18,469 bases of DNA, taken from the NCBI GenBank assembly GCA_000437895.1, contig FR902149.1, positions 14,669 to 33,137 on the forward strand, read 5' to 3'. Under the pieces are notes generated by a model, which was given only the letters and a program-made list of their open reading frames with translations, did not search any database and had not been told where the DNA came from. Shown here in pieces: positions 7,869 through 15,384 of the stretch. This stretch comes from Clostridium sp. CAG:914. Its GTDB lineage: Bacteria > Bacillota_I > Bacilli_A > RF39 > UBA660. Within the stretch, counting starts at the first letter, position 1. Each line of letters starts with the position of its first letter. The translations under genes were made by a program, and so were the position numbers.

Positions 7869-9182
7869 ATGAAAAAAATATATAAAATTATAATGAATAA
7901 TTGGCTAATAGTTATTGTTATGATTATTTCATTAGTTTTGCATATATTAGCAATTAAGCAATTAGGATTTAATTATACATTAAATAGTGATGATGCTAGC
8001 TATGTGAAAAGTGGTATAGTATTTTTACAAACTGGAGAAATAACTATGCATGGGGTTATTTCTGCGCAAATAATGCCTGGCATGACTTTTTTGATTGCTT
8101 TTATGGCTCTTATTTTTGGCACAGGTACAAAACTTATGATTTCATTAAAAGTGTTATGGATGATAATGGGAATATCAACTATTTGTGTTGTATACAAGAC
8201 TATTAAGCTATATACTAATAAATATATTTCGGCACTATCGTGTTTATTCTTTTTAGCAATAGACTATGTATGGATGGATAATCTTATCTTAACTGAAACA
8301 CCATTTATACTTTTATTTGCATTATTAATATATCATACTTTAAAATTGTCACAGAATACAAATAGAAAAGATTATATATTAATAATAATTTATTACATTA
8401 TGGCTGTATTTATTAGGCCTAATATTGGTATATTTCCTATATTTTTATTTATCTTTTTGTTATTAAAGAAATATGATTTTAAATTGTTAATGAAGCAATG
8501 TTTGATTGCTGGAGCTATTTTATTGTTATGTTTAATTCCATGGGCTTATAGAAATTATAAGGTTTTTGGTGAGTTTATACCATTAACTTATGGCACTGGT
8601 AATCCTCTTCTTCTTGGTACTTATCAGGGAGTAGGCTATCCGCTTGATGAAGAACTTGATTATGTCAAAAATGTTGATGAAAAAATTCCAGATAAAATGA
8701 AATATTATTTAGAAAATACTAATGAAAAAGAATATATGACAAAATATTATCTACTTGAATATGATGGTATGAAGGCAAAATATAGAATGCATGAATGGTG
8801 GAATAAAGATAAAATTTCTATGTTGAAATCATATTTGTATTATAAACCTAAAGAACTTTTTAATAATTATTTTTATTGGGATACAATTTTAGGTATAAAA
8901 CCAATGGTTTTAAGTACAATCAGAAAGCTTGAAATATTATTTTTTGGTTTGAGTTCATTACTTATTTTACTTAATAAAAAGAGAATAAAAGAATGGTTAT
9001 TTTTAATACTTACTTATGGTTCACAGATTGCTTTATATTCTTACACTTTTGCCTTTAGTAGATATGCGATAAGTATGTTCTTTATTAGATATATAGTAAT
9101 TGGTATAGGCATTGGTATACTTTATGATATTGTAAAAAATAGGAGGAAACATGAAGATATTAATGATAATTCCAGCATATAA
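7869..9182 (+). CDS. GT-C fold membrane glycosyltransferase (GT39/ArnT-like)
   Basis: Polytopic membrane protein of 437 aa with about ten helices. Its first extracytoplasmic loop carries the acidic pair in NSDDASYVKSG (39-49), typical of GT-C enzymes that use polyprenyl-phosphate sugars as donors. A second typical motif, LTETPFILL (141-149), follows in the next loop region. A larger soluble stretch at about 240-320 lies between helices. Expected role: transfer of a sugar from undecaprenyl-phosphate to a polymer or protein outside the membrane. The next gene encodes the type of enzyme that makes such donors, and the two overlap by 32 bases, so coupling is likely. Acceptor unknown. SD AGGTAGGAT lies at 7855-7863. 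Confidence 0.8.
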   Translation: MKKIYKIIMNNWLIVIVMIISLVLHILAIKQLGFNYTLNSDDASYVKSGIVFLQTGEITMHGVISAQIMPGMTFLIAFMALIFGTGTKLMISLKVLWMIMGISTICVVYKTIKLYTNKYISALSCLFFLAIDYVWMDNLILTETPFILLFALLIYHTLKLSQNTNRKDYILIIIYYIMAVFIRPNIGIFPIFLFIFLLLKKYDFKLLMKQCLIAGAILLLCLIPWAYRNYKVFGEFIPLTYGTGNPLLLGTYQGVGYPLDEELDYVKNVDEKIPDKMKYYLENTNEKEYMTKYYLLEYDGMKAKYRMHEWWNKDKISMLKSYLYYKPKELFNNYFYWDTILGIKPMVLSTIRKLEILFFGLSSLLILLNKKRIKEWLFLILTYGSQIALYSYTFAFSRYAISMFFIRYIVIGIGIGILYDIVKNRRKHEDINDNSSI

Positions 9183-9864
9183 TGAGGAATTAAATATAGA
9201 AAATACGGTTGATAAAATTAAAAAATATAATGAAAAGTCAGTAAACAAAATAGATTATGTTGTTGTAAATGATGGCAGTATAGATAATACAAAAAATGTA
9301 TGTGAAAAAAATAAGTTTAATGTGATTAATTTAATTTATAATTTAGGAATTGGTGGAGCTGTTCAAACTGGATATAAGTATGCATTGGAAAATAATTATG
9401 ATGTAGCTATTCAATTTGATGGTGATGGACAACACGATGAAAACTATATAGATAATTTAGTTGGGGAAATAAAAAAAGGGAATAACTTTGTTATTGGTTC
9501 TAGGTTTGTAAGTGAATTAAGTAAGTTTAAATCTACTGGTACTAGAAGAATGGGAATTAAGATATTATCTTTCTTAATTAAGTTATGTACTGGTAAGAAA
9601 ATATGTGATCCCACAAGTGGTTTTAGAGCTGGCGATAAGGAAGTTATTAAGTTATTTGCTAATCATTATCCAACAGAGTATCCTGAGCCAGAATCAACAG
9701 TAGAACTTATAAGTAAAAAATTTAAAATTAAGGAAATACCTGTTGAAATGCAAGAAAGAAAGTTTGGTACTTCTTCAATAAAACCATTAAAAAGTATTTA
9801 TTATATGTTTAGTGTGTCAATATCAATAATAATTGCTAGCATAAGTGGGGAGATAAAAAAATGA
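9151..9864 (+). CDS. GT2 glycosyltransferase, polyprenyl-phosphate sugar synthase (DPM1-like)
   Basis: Cytoplasmic glycosyltransferase of 237 aa resembling dolichol-phosphate mannose synthase. Motifs: IIPAYNEELNI (6-16), VVNDGSIDNT (38-47), NLGIGGAVQTGYKYAL (64-79), the metal- and donor-binding DGDGQHD (90-96), GSRF, and DPTSGFRAGDKE. No full transmembrane pair follows; a hydrophobic stretch near 212-232 may be membrane-associated. Expected reaction: nucleotide-sugar plus undecaprenyl-phosphate to undecaprenyl-phosphate-sugar, feeding the GT-C enzyme encoded just before it. The sugar cannot be read from sequence. Start set by AGGAGG at 9141-9146 inside the preceding gene; the TGA stop overlaps the next ATG. 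Confidence 0.9.
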   Translation: MKILMIIPAYNEELNIENTVDKIKKYNEKSVNKIDYVVVNDGSIDNTKNVCEKNKFNVINLIYNLGIGGAVQTGYKYALENNYDVAIQFDGDGQHDENYIDNLVGEIKKGNNFVIGSRFVSELSKFKSTGTRRMGIKILSFLIKLCTGKKICDPTSGFRAGDKEVIKLFANHYPTEYPEPESTVELISKKFKIKEIPVEMQERKFGTSSIKPLKSIYYMFSVSISIIIASISGEIKK

Positions 9865-10214
9865 ATATTGTATTAAAAGTATCTTTATTATTATTACTAG
9901 TATTTCAATTGTTTTTAATAATTAGAACGGTAAAGAAAAAAAGACTTACTATGAAGTATGCTAGTTTTTGGATATTTTTAATTATTTTGATGACAATTGT
10001 TGTTATATTTCCAGAAATTGTTTTTAAAATATCAAAAATAGCGGGTTTTGAGGAATCTTCAAATATGGTATTCTTACTTGGCTTTTTCTTCTTATTTTAT
10101 GTTTCATTTATTATTACTACAAGTATATCTGTGCAAAATGAAAAAATTAAATTATTAATACAAGAAATATCTATGTTAAAGGAAAGTGTAAATAAAAATG
10201 GAAAGAAGGATTAG
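9861..10214 (+). CDS. DUF2304-type small membrane protein
   Basis: 117 aa with three hydrophobic helices (about 3-22, 34-55 and 68-90) and a charged, probably coiled-coil tail (92-117). The pattern KKKRLTMKYASFWIF, then VVIFPEIV, then a third helix with a heptad tail (LIQEISMLKES) agrees with the DUF2304 family. The family has no established biochemical function, but its members are often found next to DPM1-like GT2 enzymes, as here. The gene is coupled to the GT2 through an ATGA overlap. I infer an accessory or scaffold role in the lipid-sugar step. Confidence 0.75.
   Translation: MNIVLKVSLLLLLVFQLFLIIRTVKKKRLTMKYASFWIFLIILMTIVVIFPEIVFKISKIAGFEESSNMVFLLGFFFLFYVSFIITTSISVQNEKIKLLIQEISMLKESVNKNGKKD
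10203..10210 (+). promoter_or_regulatory. Ribosome binding site that sets the EamA/SMR-like start
   Basis: AAGAAGGA lies between the ATG at 10198 and the in-frame ATG at 10216, with 5 bases to the latter. It supports the shorter protein. Confidence 0.6.
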
Positions 10215-10215
10215 T

Positions 10216-10572
10216 ATGAAATTAATAATTATTTTTGCTTGTTATGTACTTTTAGCATCTTCTGGATTGATTCTTTTTAAACTTGGTAGTGCTAATAGTA
10301 ATCTAACATTATCTTTATTTGGAATTAAAATAAACTATTCAATTAAAATGATTTTGGGTTTATTGTGTTATGGTTGTAGTTTTATACTATGGATGTTAAT
10401 AGTTAGTAAAAGTAATTTAACTATCGCTATGCCACTTTCTGTTGCTTTAGTTAATACTTTAGTAGTAATTGAATCTTGTTTATTATTAAAAGAAAAAATA
10501 ACACTTACTCAGGGAATTGGTATATTTATAGTAATAATTGGTGTCTGTATTATGACATTTGGGAGGAAGTAG
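10216..10572 (+). CDS. Small four-helix EamA/SMR-type transporter, candidate lipid-sugar flippase subunit
   Basis: 118 aa with four transmembrane helices, the size and layout of small multidrug resistance proteins and of ArnE/ArnF, the undecaprenyl-phosphate-aminoarabinose flippase subunits. Visible features: ASSGLILFKLGS in helix 1, where the Glu used by drug-exporting SMR proteins is absent, and IAMPLSVALVNTLVVI in helix 3. The loss of the Glu argues against a drug pump. Given the GT2 and GT-C neighbours, I infer it flips undecaprenyl-phosphate-sugar outward, alone or with the DUF2304 protein. The start at 10216 is favoured over 10198 by the SD position. Three bases separate it from the epimerase gene. 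Confidence 0.75.
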   Translation: MKLIIIFACYVLLASSGLILFKLGSANSNLTLSLFGIKINYSIKMILGLLCYGCSFILWMLIVSKSNLTIAMPLSVALVNTLVVIESCLLLKEKITLTQGIGIFIVIIGVCIMTFGRK

Positions 10573-10575
10573 ATA

Positions 10576-11676
10576 ATGATTAAAGTTATGACAATATTTG
10601 GAACAAGACCGGAAGCTATTAAGATGGCTCCACTTGTAAAAGAATTAGAAAAAAGAAAAGAAATTGAAAGTATAGTATGTGTTACTGCTCAGCATAGAGA
10701 GATGTTAGATCAAGTACTTGAGGTGTTTGATATTAAGCCTGATTATGATTTAAATATTATGAAACAGGGTCAAACTCTTAGTGAAATAACTTCTAGAGTA
10801 CTTATGGGGCTTGAAGATGTAATGAAAAAGGAAAAGCCTAATATTGTACTTGTTCATGGAGATACTACTACAACTTTTGCTGGTGCATTAGCAGCCTTTT
10901 ATAATCAAGTAGATATAGGACATGTTGAGGCTGGGCTTAGAACATGGAATAAGTATTCACCATTTCCTGAAGAAATGAATAGACAAATGGTGGATCGTAT
11001 GACAGATTTATATTTTGCTCCAACGGAAGTTAGTAAAAATAATTTACTTATGGAGAATATCGATGAAAGTAAAATATATGTTACTGGGAATACTGCTATA
11101 GATGCAATGAAAACGACGGTTATGGATAATTATAGCCATGAAGTTTTAGATTGGGTAGGTAATGATAGATTAATCCTTTTAACCGCACATAGAAGAGAAA
11201 ACTTGGGTGAACCAATGAGACATATTTTTAGGGCAATTAAAAGGATAGTTCTGGAATATCCAAATGTAAAAGTGGTATATCCAATTCATTTAAATCCTAA
11301 AGTTAGAGAAGTTGCTAATGAAGTGTTTGATGGAATTGATAGGGTAAAATTAATAGAACCACTTGAAGTAATAGACTTTCATAATTTTCAGAATAAAAGT
11401 TATATAATACTTACTGATTCTGGTGGTATTCAAGAGGAGGCACCTTCTTTAGGAAAACCAGTGTTAGTTTTGAGAGATACTACTGAAAGGCCTGAAGGAA
11501 TTCAAGCTGGAACATTAAAATTAGTAGGTACAGACGAGGAAACAGTTTATAAAGAAACAAAAAAATTGTTAGATAATAAAAATGAATATGAAAAAATGAG
11601 TATGGCTTCAAATCCTTATGGTGATGGTTTTGCTAGTAAATATATAGTAGATGTTATTTTAGAAAAATATAAATAA
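10576..11676 (+). CDS. mnaA: UDP-N-acetylglucosamine 2-epimerase (non-hydrolysing)
   Basis: Cytoplasmic enzyme interconverting UDP-GlcNAc and UDP-ManNAc (MnaA/WecB), 366 aa, the normal length. Motifs: FGTRPEAIKMAPLV (8-21), TAQHREMLDQVL (37-48), VHGDTTTTF (93-101), GHVEAGLRT (115-123), FPEEMNRQ (130-137), TAHRREN (203-209) and the C-terminal TDSGGIQEEAPSLGKPVL, with RDTTERPEG. Asp96, Glu118, Glu132 and His205 line up with the residues known to be critical in E. coli WecB. It supplies the donor for TagA, encoded at the start of the same operon. SD GGGAGGAAG at 10561-10569 is strong. Last gene of the operon. Confidence 0.97.
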   Translation: MIKVMTIFGTRPEAIKMAPLVKELEKRKEIESIVCVTAQHREMLDQVLEVFDIKPDYDLNIMKQGQTLSEITSRVLMGLEDVMKKEKPNIVLVHGDTTTTFAGALAAFYNQVDIGHVEAGLRTWNKYSPFPEEMNRQMVDRMTDLYFAPTEVSKNNLLMENIDESKIYVTGNTAIDAMKTTVMDNYSHEVLDWVGNDRLILLTAHRRENLGEPMRHIFRAIKRIVLEYPNVKVVYPIHLNPKVREVANEVFDGIDRVKLIEPLEVIDFHNFQNKSYIILTDSGGIQEEAPSLGKPVLVLRDTTERPEGIQAGTLKLVGTDEETVYKETKKLLDNKNEYEKMSMASNPYGDGFASKYIVDVILEKYK

Positions 11677-11782
11677 TATTGATTTAGATAATCTAAAATT
11701 TTAAAGGATAAAATAAAAATATTGAATCAATTGTTAGTTTTAATTCAGATATGCCTAAGATAATAGAAGAATTTAAATTGTG

Positions 11783-11816
11783 AAAAAAGTTAATCAAAAA
11801 ATATTAACTTTTTTTT
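11783..11816 (+). terminator. Strong Rho-independent terminator after the tagA-mnaA operon
   Basis: AAAAAAGTTAAT (11783-11794) pairs perfectly with ATTAACTTTTTT (11803-11814) around an 8-base loop and runs into a T tract. The A-rich 5' arm could also serve termination from the opposite direction. Confidence 0.85.
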
Positions 11817-11832
11817 AATTATATGATATACT
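11804..11832 (+). promoter_or_regulatory. Promoter of tRNA-Leu
   Basis: TTAACT (11804-11809), 17-base spacer, then TATACT (11827-11832) with an upstream TG (extended -10). The -35 lies within the 3' arm of the terminator. Predicted transcript start is near 11839, 17 bases before the tRNA. Confidence 0.7.
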
Positions 11833-11855
11833 TAAGTACGTGGAGAAGTTTTAAT

Positions 11856-11941
11856 GCCAGCCTGGCGGAATGGTAGACGCGATAGACTCAAAATCTATTA
11901 TCAGTGATGGTGTGAGGGTTCAAGTCCCTTGGCTGGTACCA
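11856..11941 (+). tRNA. tRNA-Leu (anticodon CAA)
   Basis: Complete class II tRNA of 86 bases. The acceptor GCCAGCC pairs with GGCTGGT (one terminal G-U), the discriminator is A and CCA is encoded. The anticodon stem ATAGA/TCTAT encloses the loop CTCAAAA, giving anticodon CAA at 11889-11891, which reads UUG. The long variable arm (around 11899-11914) and the discriminator A agree with leucine. The T-loop reads GGGTTCAAGTCCC. Flanked by terminators on both sides, so it appears to be a single-gene unit. Confidence 0.97.
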
Positions 11942-11950
11942 ATAGTAAAT

Positions 11951-11980
11951 AACACTTAACTAAAATGGTTAGGTGTTTTA
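11951..11980 (+). terminator. Terminator after tRNA-Leu
   Basis: AACACTTAAC (11951-11960) pairs with GTTAGGTGTT (11968-11977) with one G-U pair, followed by a short T stretch. It lies 9 bases after the tRNA end and just before the rnr promoter. Confidence 0.75.
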
Positions 11981-11982
11981 TA

Positions 11983-12011
11983 TTGAAATAATTTATATGT
12001 CATGATATACT
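11983..12011 (+). promoter_or_regulatory. Promoter of rnr-capA-smpB
   Basis: TTGAAA (11983-11988), 17-base spacer, TATACT (12006-12011) with TG two bases before it (extended -10). Predicted start is near 12018, which leaves a leader of about 20 bases and rules out the in-frame TTG at 12016 as translation start. Confidence 0.8.
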
Positions 12012-12036
12012 AGTATTGAATAGAAGGGATTTAATT

Positions 12037-14121
12037 ATGGAGAGTAAAATATTAGAGATATTAAGTGGAAAGAACAAGTCACTTACTATTATGGAAATAA
12101 ATGATTTATTGGGGTTACATACTATTGAAGAATATCAAGAATTGGAAAAAACGTTAAATAGATTATGTATGGAAGCGCAGATATATTATAGTGAGAAGAA
12201 AAAAAGATATACTTTGTTTTCTAATACTAATTATATGAAGGGGAAATTGATTGTTAATCCTAAGGGGTATGGTTTTGTTATATTAGATGATAATGATAGG
12301 GAAGATATATTTATTAATAGTAGGAATATGTTAGATGCTAAGAGTAATGATATAGTACTTGTTGAATATATAAATAAGCATAATAAAGAGGGAAAGGTTA
12401 CTAAAGTAATTAAGAGGGATGAATCTAATTTAGTTGGTCTTTTTGATAGTGAAAATGGTATTGATTATGTTATATTAGATAAGAAGGAATATGGTAAATA
12501 TATTATTCCTAAGGGTTTTAGTAAGGGGGCTGTTCCTGGTCATAAGGTTCTTGTTAGGAGGCTTTTTAATGGGGCTTTTAATGAAGCAGAGGTTATTAAG
12601 ATAATAGGTCATAAAAATGATGTGGGAATAGATATTTTGTCTTATGTATATGAATATGGTTTTGATCCTACGTATTCAGATGATGTTATGGCTGAAGTGG
12701 AGAAGATACCTAGTGAGGTTAGTGAAGAGGAAATGTTATCTCGTACTGATTTAAGGGATAAGATGATATTTACGATAGATGGTAAGGATACTAAGGATAT
12801 AGATGATGCTATTTCTATTGAAAAGATAGATAATGATAAATATATATTAGGAGTTCATATAGCAGATGTTAGTCATTATGTAAAGAAAGGTTCATACTTA
12901 GATGATGATGCTTATGAGAGGGGTACTAGTGTGTATTTGGTAGATAGAGTGGTTCCTATGTTACCTCATAAGTTATCTAATGGAATATGTTCATTAAATC
13001 CTAATGTTGATAGGTTAGCAATGTCATGTGTTATGGAAATAAATGGTAAGGGGTATGTTAGTAATTATCAAATATTTAAAAGTGTTATAAGAAGTAAGAA
13101 ACAAATGAATTATGATGATGTTAATTCTATTTTGGAAGATAATGTTATTCCTTCTGGTTATGAGGAATATGTTGATACTTTAAGAATTATGAATGAATTA
13201 TCAAATATATTAAGAAAAAAGATGGTAAGACATGGATATATTGAATTTAATATTAAGGAACCTAAGATAATTGTAGATGATAGTGGTCATCCTGTAGATA
13301 TAAAGGTATGTGAACAGAGAACGGGTGAGAAATTGATAGAAAACTTTATGATCGTAGCTAATGAGACGGTAGCTGGTTTTATAGAGGATAAGAATTTGCC
13401 TGGTATATATAGAGTTCATGATAAGCCTAATAAAGAAAAGTTAATTGAATACTTGAAATTTTTGAGTATAAAGGGTTATAATATAAAGGCTGATGTTAAT
13501 AGGTTTAGTCCTAAGGATTATCAAAATATAATAAATAAGTTTAAGAATGATCCGGCAAGGGATATTTTGGGTACTTTGGCTATTCAAACTATGTCTAAAG
13601 CTAAATATTCTGATATTAATATTGGACATTATGGTATTGCTTCAAAGAGATATTCTCATTTTACTAGTCCAATAAGAAGATATCCAGATTTAACGTTACA
13701 TCGTTTATTAAAGGATTATTTAGGTACTCCTAATTCAAAAGTGATAGATTCTTGGCGTAAGAGTTTACCTGGTATATCTATTCAAACATCTAAGAAAGAA
13801 TTAGATTCAGTTGATTGTGAAAGAGATGTTGAAAAGATGAAAAAAGCTGAATATATGATGGATCATATTGGAGAAGTTTATACTGGTGTAATAAGTGGTA
13901 TAATGGATTTTGGATTCTTTGTTATGTTAGATAATACTGTAGAGGGGTTAGTAAGATTAGATAGCCTGAAGGGTGATTATTATTCATATAATAAGAATAG
14001 ATATATGATAATAGGAAAAAATAAAGGAAAAATGTATACTTATGGTGATACTGTTAAGGTAGAAGTAATTGCTGCTTCTAAGGATACATCTCAAGTAGAT
14101 TTTGTGTTAAGTGAGGAATAA
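12037..14121 (+). CDS. rnr: Ribonuclease R
   Basis: Processive 3'-5' exoribonuclease that degrades structured RNA and works with tmRNA-SmpB in mRNA and rRNA quality control. 694 aa. Domains in order: winged-helix N-terminus (about 1-60), cold-shock/OB domains (about 68-125 with GYGFVILDD, and about 130-200), RNB catalytic domain (about 235-560) starting RTDLRDKMIFTID, with DTKDIDDA at 251-258 supplying the metal-binding Asp residues, then HIADVSHYV, LPHKLSNGICSLNP and YSHFTSPIRRYPDL, and a C-terminal S1 domain (GVISGIMDFGFFVML). The ATG at 12037 is chosen because AGAAGGGAT lies at 12022-12030 and the mapped promoter starts transcripts near 12018. Its stop overlaps the next start (TAATG). smpB follows two genes on, as is common in Firmicutes. 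Confidence 0.97.
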   Translation: MESKILEILSGKNKSLTIMEINDLLGLHTIEEYQELEKTLNRLCMEAQIYYSEKKKRYTLFSNTNYMKGKLIVNPKGYGFVILDDNDREDIFINSRNMLDAKSNDIVLVEYINKHNKEGKVTKVIKRDESNLVGLFDSENGIDYVILDKKEYGKYIIPKGFSKGAVPGHKVLVRRLFNGAFNEAEVIKIIGHKNDVGIDILSYVYEYGFDPTYSDDVMAEVEKIPSEVSEEEMLSRTDLRDKMIFTIDGKDTKDIDDAISIEKIDNDKYILGVHIADVSHYVKKGSYLDDDAYERGTSVYLVDRVVPMLPHKLSNGICSLNPNVDRLAMSCVMEINGKGYVSNYQIFKSVIRSKKQMNYDDVNSILEDNVIPSGYEEYVDTLRIMNELSNILRKKMVRHGYIEFNIKEPKIIVDDSGHPVDIKVCEQRTGEKLIENFMIVANETVAGFIEDKNLPGIYRVHDKPNKEKLIEYLKFLSIKGYNIKADVNRFSPKDYQNIINKFKNDPARDILGTLAIQTMSKAKYSDINIGHYGIASKRYSHFTSPIRRYPDLTLHRLLKDYLGTPNSKVIDSWRKSLPGISIQTSKKELDSVDCERDVEKMKKAEYMMDHIGEVYTGVISGIMDFGFFVMLDNTVEGLVRLDSLKGDYYSYNKNRYMIIGKNKGKMYTYGDTVKVEVIAASKDTSQVDFVLSEE

Positions 14122-15377
14122 TGAGAAGTAATAACAGAAAACGAAAAAAGCGTAAGCTTAAAAAACAGGTTAAGAAGGGTTTGATAATAACTGGTATTAT
14201 ATTGGCTATATTATTAATAATAGCTAGTGTATTATTATTTGTTTTTAAGAATAAGAATAATAGGGATAATGAAGTTAATGCTCCTGTTCAAGAAGAGGAA
14301 AAGGAAAAAATAAGTAAGGCTAGTCTTATTATGGTAGGTGATGCTTTAATACATAATGCTGTTTATAGTGATGCACGTAGGTTAGCTAATTATAATGGAT
14401 ATGATTTTAAACCACAAGTTGAACTAGTTAAGGAAATATCAAGTAAGTATGATTTAGCTTATTATAATCAAGAAACTATTCTAGGTGGTTCTGAATTGGG
14501 ATTGTCTAATTATCCATGTTTTAATTCTCCATATGAAGTAGGAGATGCTATGATTGATGCTGGATTTAACTTGGTTAGTTTAGCTACTAATCACACTATT
14601 GATAGAGGAATAAAAGCTACGACTAATTCTAGAAATTATTGGAATAGTAAGGATGTTGTAGCAATGGGAAGTTATAATTCTTTTGAAGAAAAGGAAGAAT
14701 TAGAAACACAAGTACATGAAATTAATGGGATAACATATGCTATGTTAAATTATACTTATGGTACTAATGGTATACCTGTTCCTTATGGAAAAGAATATGT
14801 TGTAAATGTTTGGCCTTATAGTTCTGATAGTGAATATGAAGCATATAAAGAAGTTGTAAAGAAAGATGTTATGGCTATAAGAGATAAAGTTGATATATTA
14901 ATGGTGGCTATGCATTGGGGGGTAGAATATACGCATACTCCTACACAATATGAAAGAGATCAGGCTAATTATTTAGCTAGTCTTGGGGTAGATATTGTAA
15001 TAGGGACACATCCACATGTTATTCAACCGGTTGAATGGATAGATGATACTATTGTTTTCTATTCTCTTGGAAACTTTATATCAGCACAATATCAGAATCA
15101 AGATAGTTGTTATAATTATAAATGTGTTATAGGTCTTATGAGTAGTTTGGATATTACTAAGAGGGAATATAAGGGAGAAACTTCTATAACGATAGATAAT
15201 ATTAAAAATGAATTAATATATACATATTATAGTAATTGGGCAAATTTTAGGGTAATACCTTTTTCTAATAAAGAGATAGTATCTAAGTTTCCAAATTATA
15301 AGAATGTATATGAAACATATAAGAATGTTATTACTAATTTAGATAGTACTATGTATGTAGAATCTTATTATCAATAG
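14121..15377 (+). CDS. CapA family membrane-anchored protein (PGA_cap, metallophosphatase fold)
   Basis: 418 aa: very basic cytoplasmic tail (1-19), one transmembrane helix (20-42), an acidic linker, then the PGA_cap domain from about 68. Family motifs are all visible: MVGDALIH (71-78), NQET (116-119), ATNHTIDRG (155-163), HWGVEY (265-270), THPHVIQ (296-302) and SLGNFI (315-320). The Asp, Asn and His residues are the predicted metal site of this calcineurin-like group. Members include CapA/PgsA of poly-gamma-glutamate synthesis, but no other pgs/cap genes are here, so the role is open; an envelope hydrolase or polymer-handling function is likely. Cys330 and Cys335 form a close pair outside the membrane. 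It is inserted between rnr and smpB in one operon. Confidence 0.85.
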   Translation: MRSNNRKRKKRKLKKQVKKGLIITGIILAILLIIASVLLFVFKNKNNRDNEVNAPVQEEEKEKISKASLIMVGDALIHNAVYSDARRLANYNGYDFKPQVELVKEISSKYDLAYYNQETILGGSELGLSNYPCFNSPYEVGDAMIDAGFNLVSLATNHTIDRGIKATTNSRNYWNSKDVVAMGSYNSFEEKEELETQVHEINGITYAMLNYTYGTNGIPVPYGKEYVVNVWPYSSDSEYEAYKEVVKKDVMAIRDKVDILMVAMHWGVEYTHTPTQYERDQANYLASLGVDIVIGTHPHVIQPVEWIDDTIVFYSLGNFISAQYQNQDSCYNYKCVIGLMSSLDITKREYKGETSITIDNIKNELIYTYYSNWANFRVIPFSNKEIVSKFPNYKNVYETYKNVITNLDSTMYVESYYQ

Positions 15378-15384
15378 GAGGGTT

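Larger units (their letters stand above)
11677..11855. other. Intergenic spacer after mnaA
   Basis: 179 bases without a convincing gene. It begins with a perfect short inverted repeat, TTTAGAT-A-ATCTAAA at 11683-11697, which could form a weak hairpin but lacks a clear T-run. A short open stretch ending in TGA at 11780-11782 reads as a peptide-like tail (VSFNSDMPKIIEEFKL) but has no start. The strong terminator and the tRNA promoter fill the 3' half. Confidence 0.6.

Noticed and set aside
12016..12036. Upstream TTG start for rnr
   Set aside because: It lies at or before the predicted transcript start and has no SD. The ATG at 12037 has AGAAGGGAT at proper spacing.
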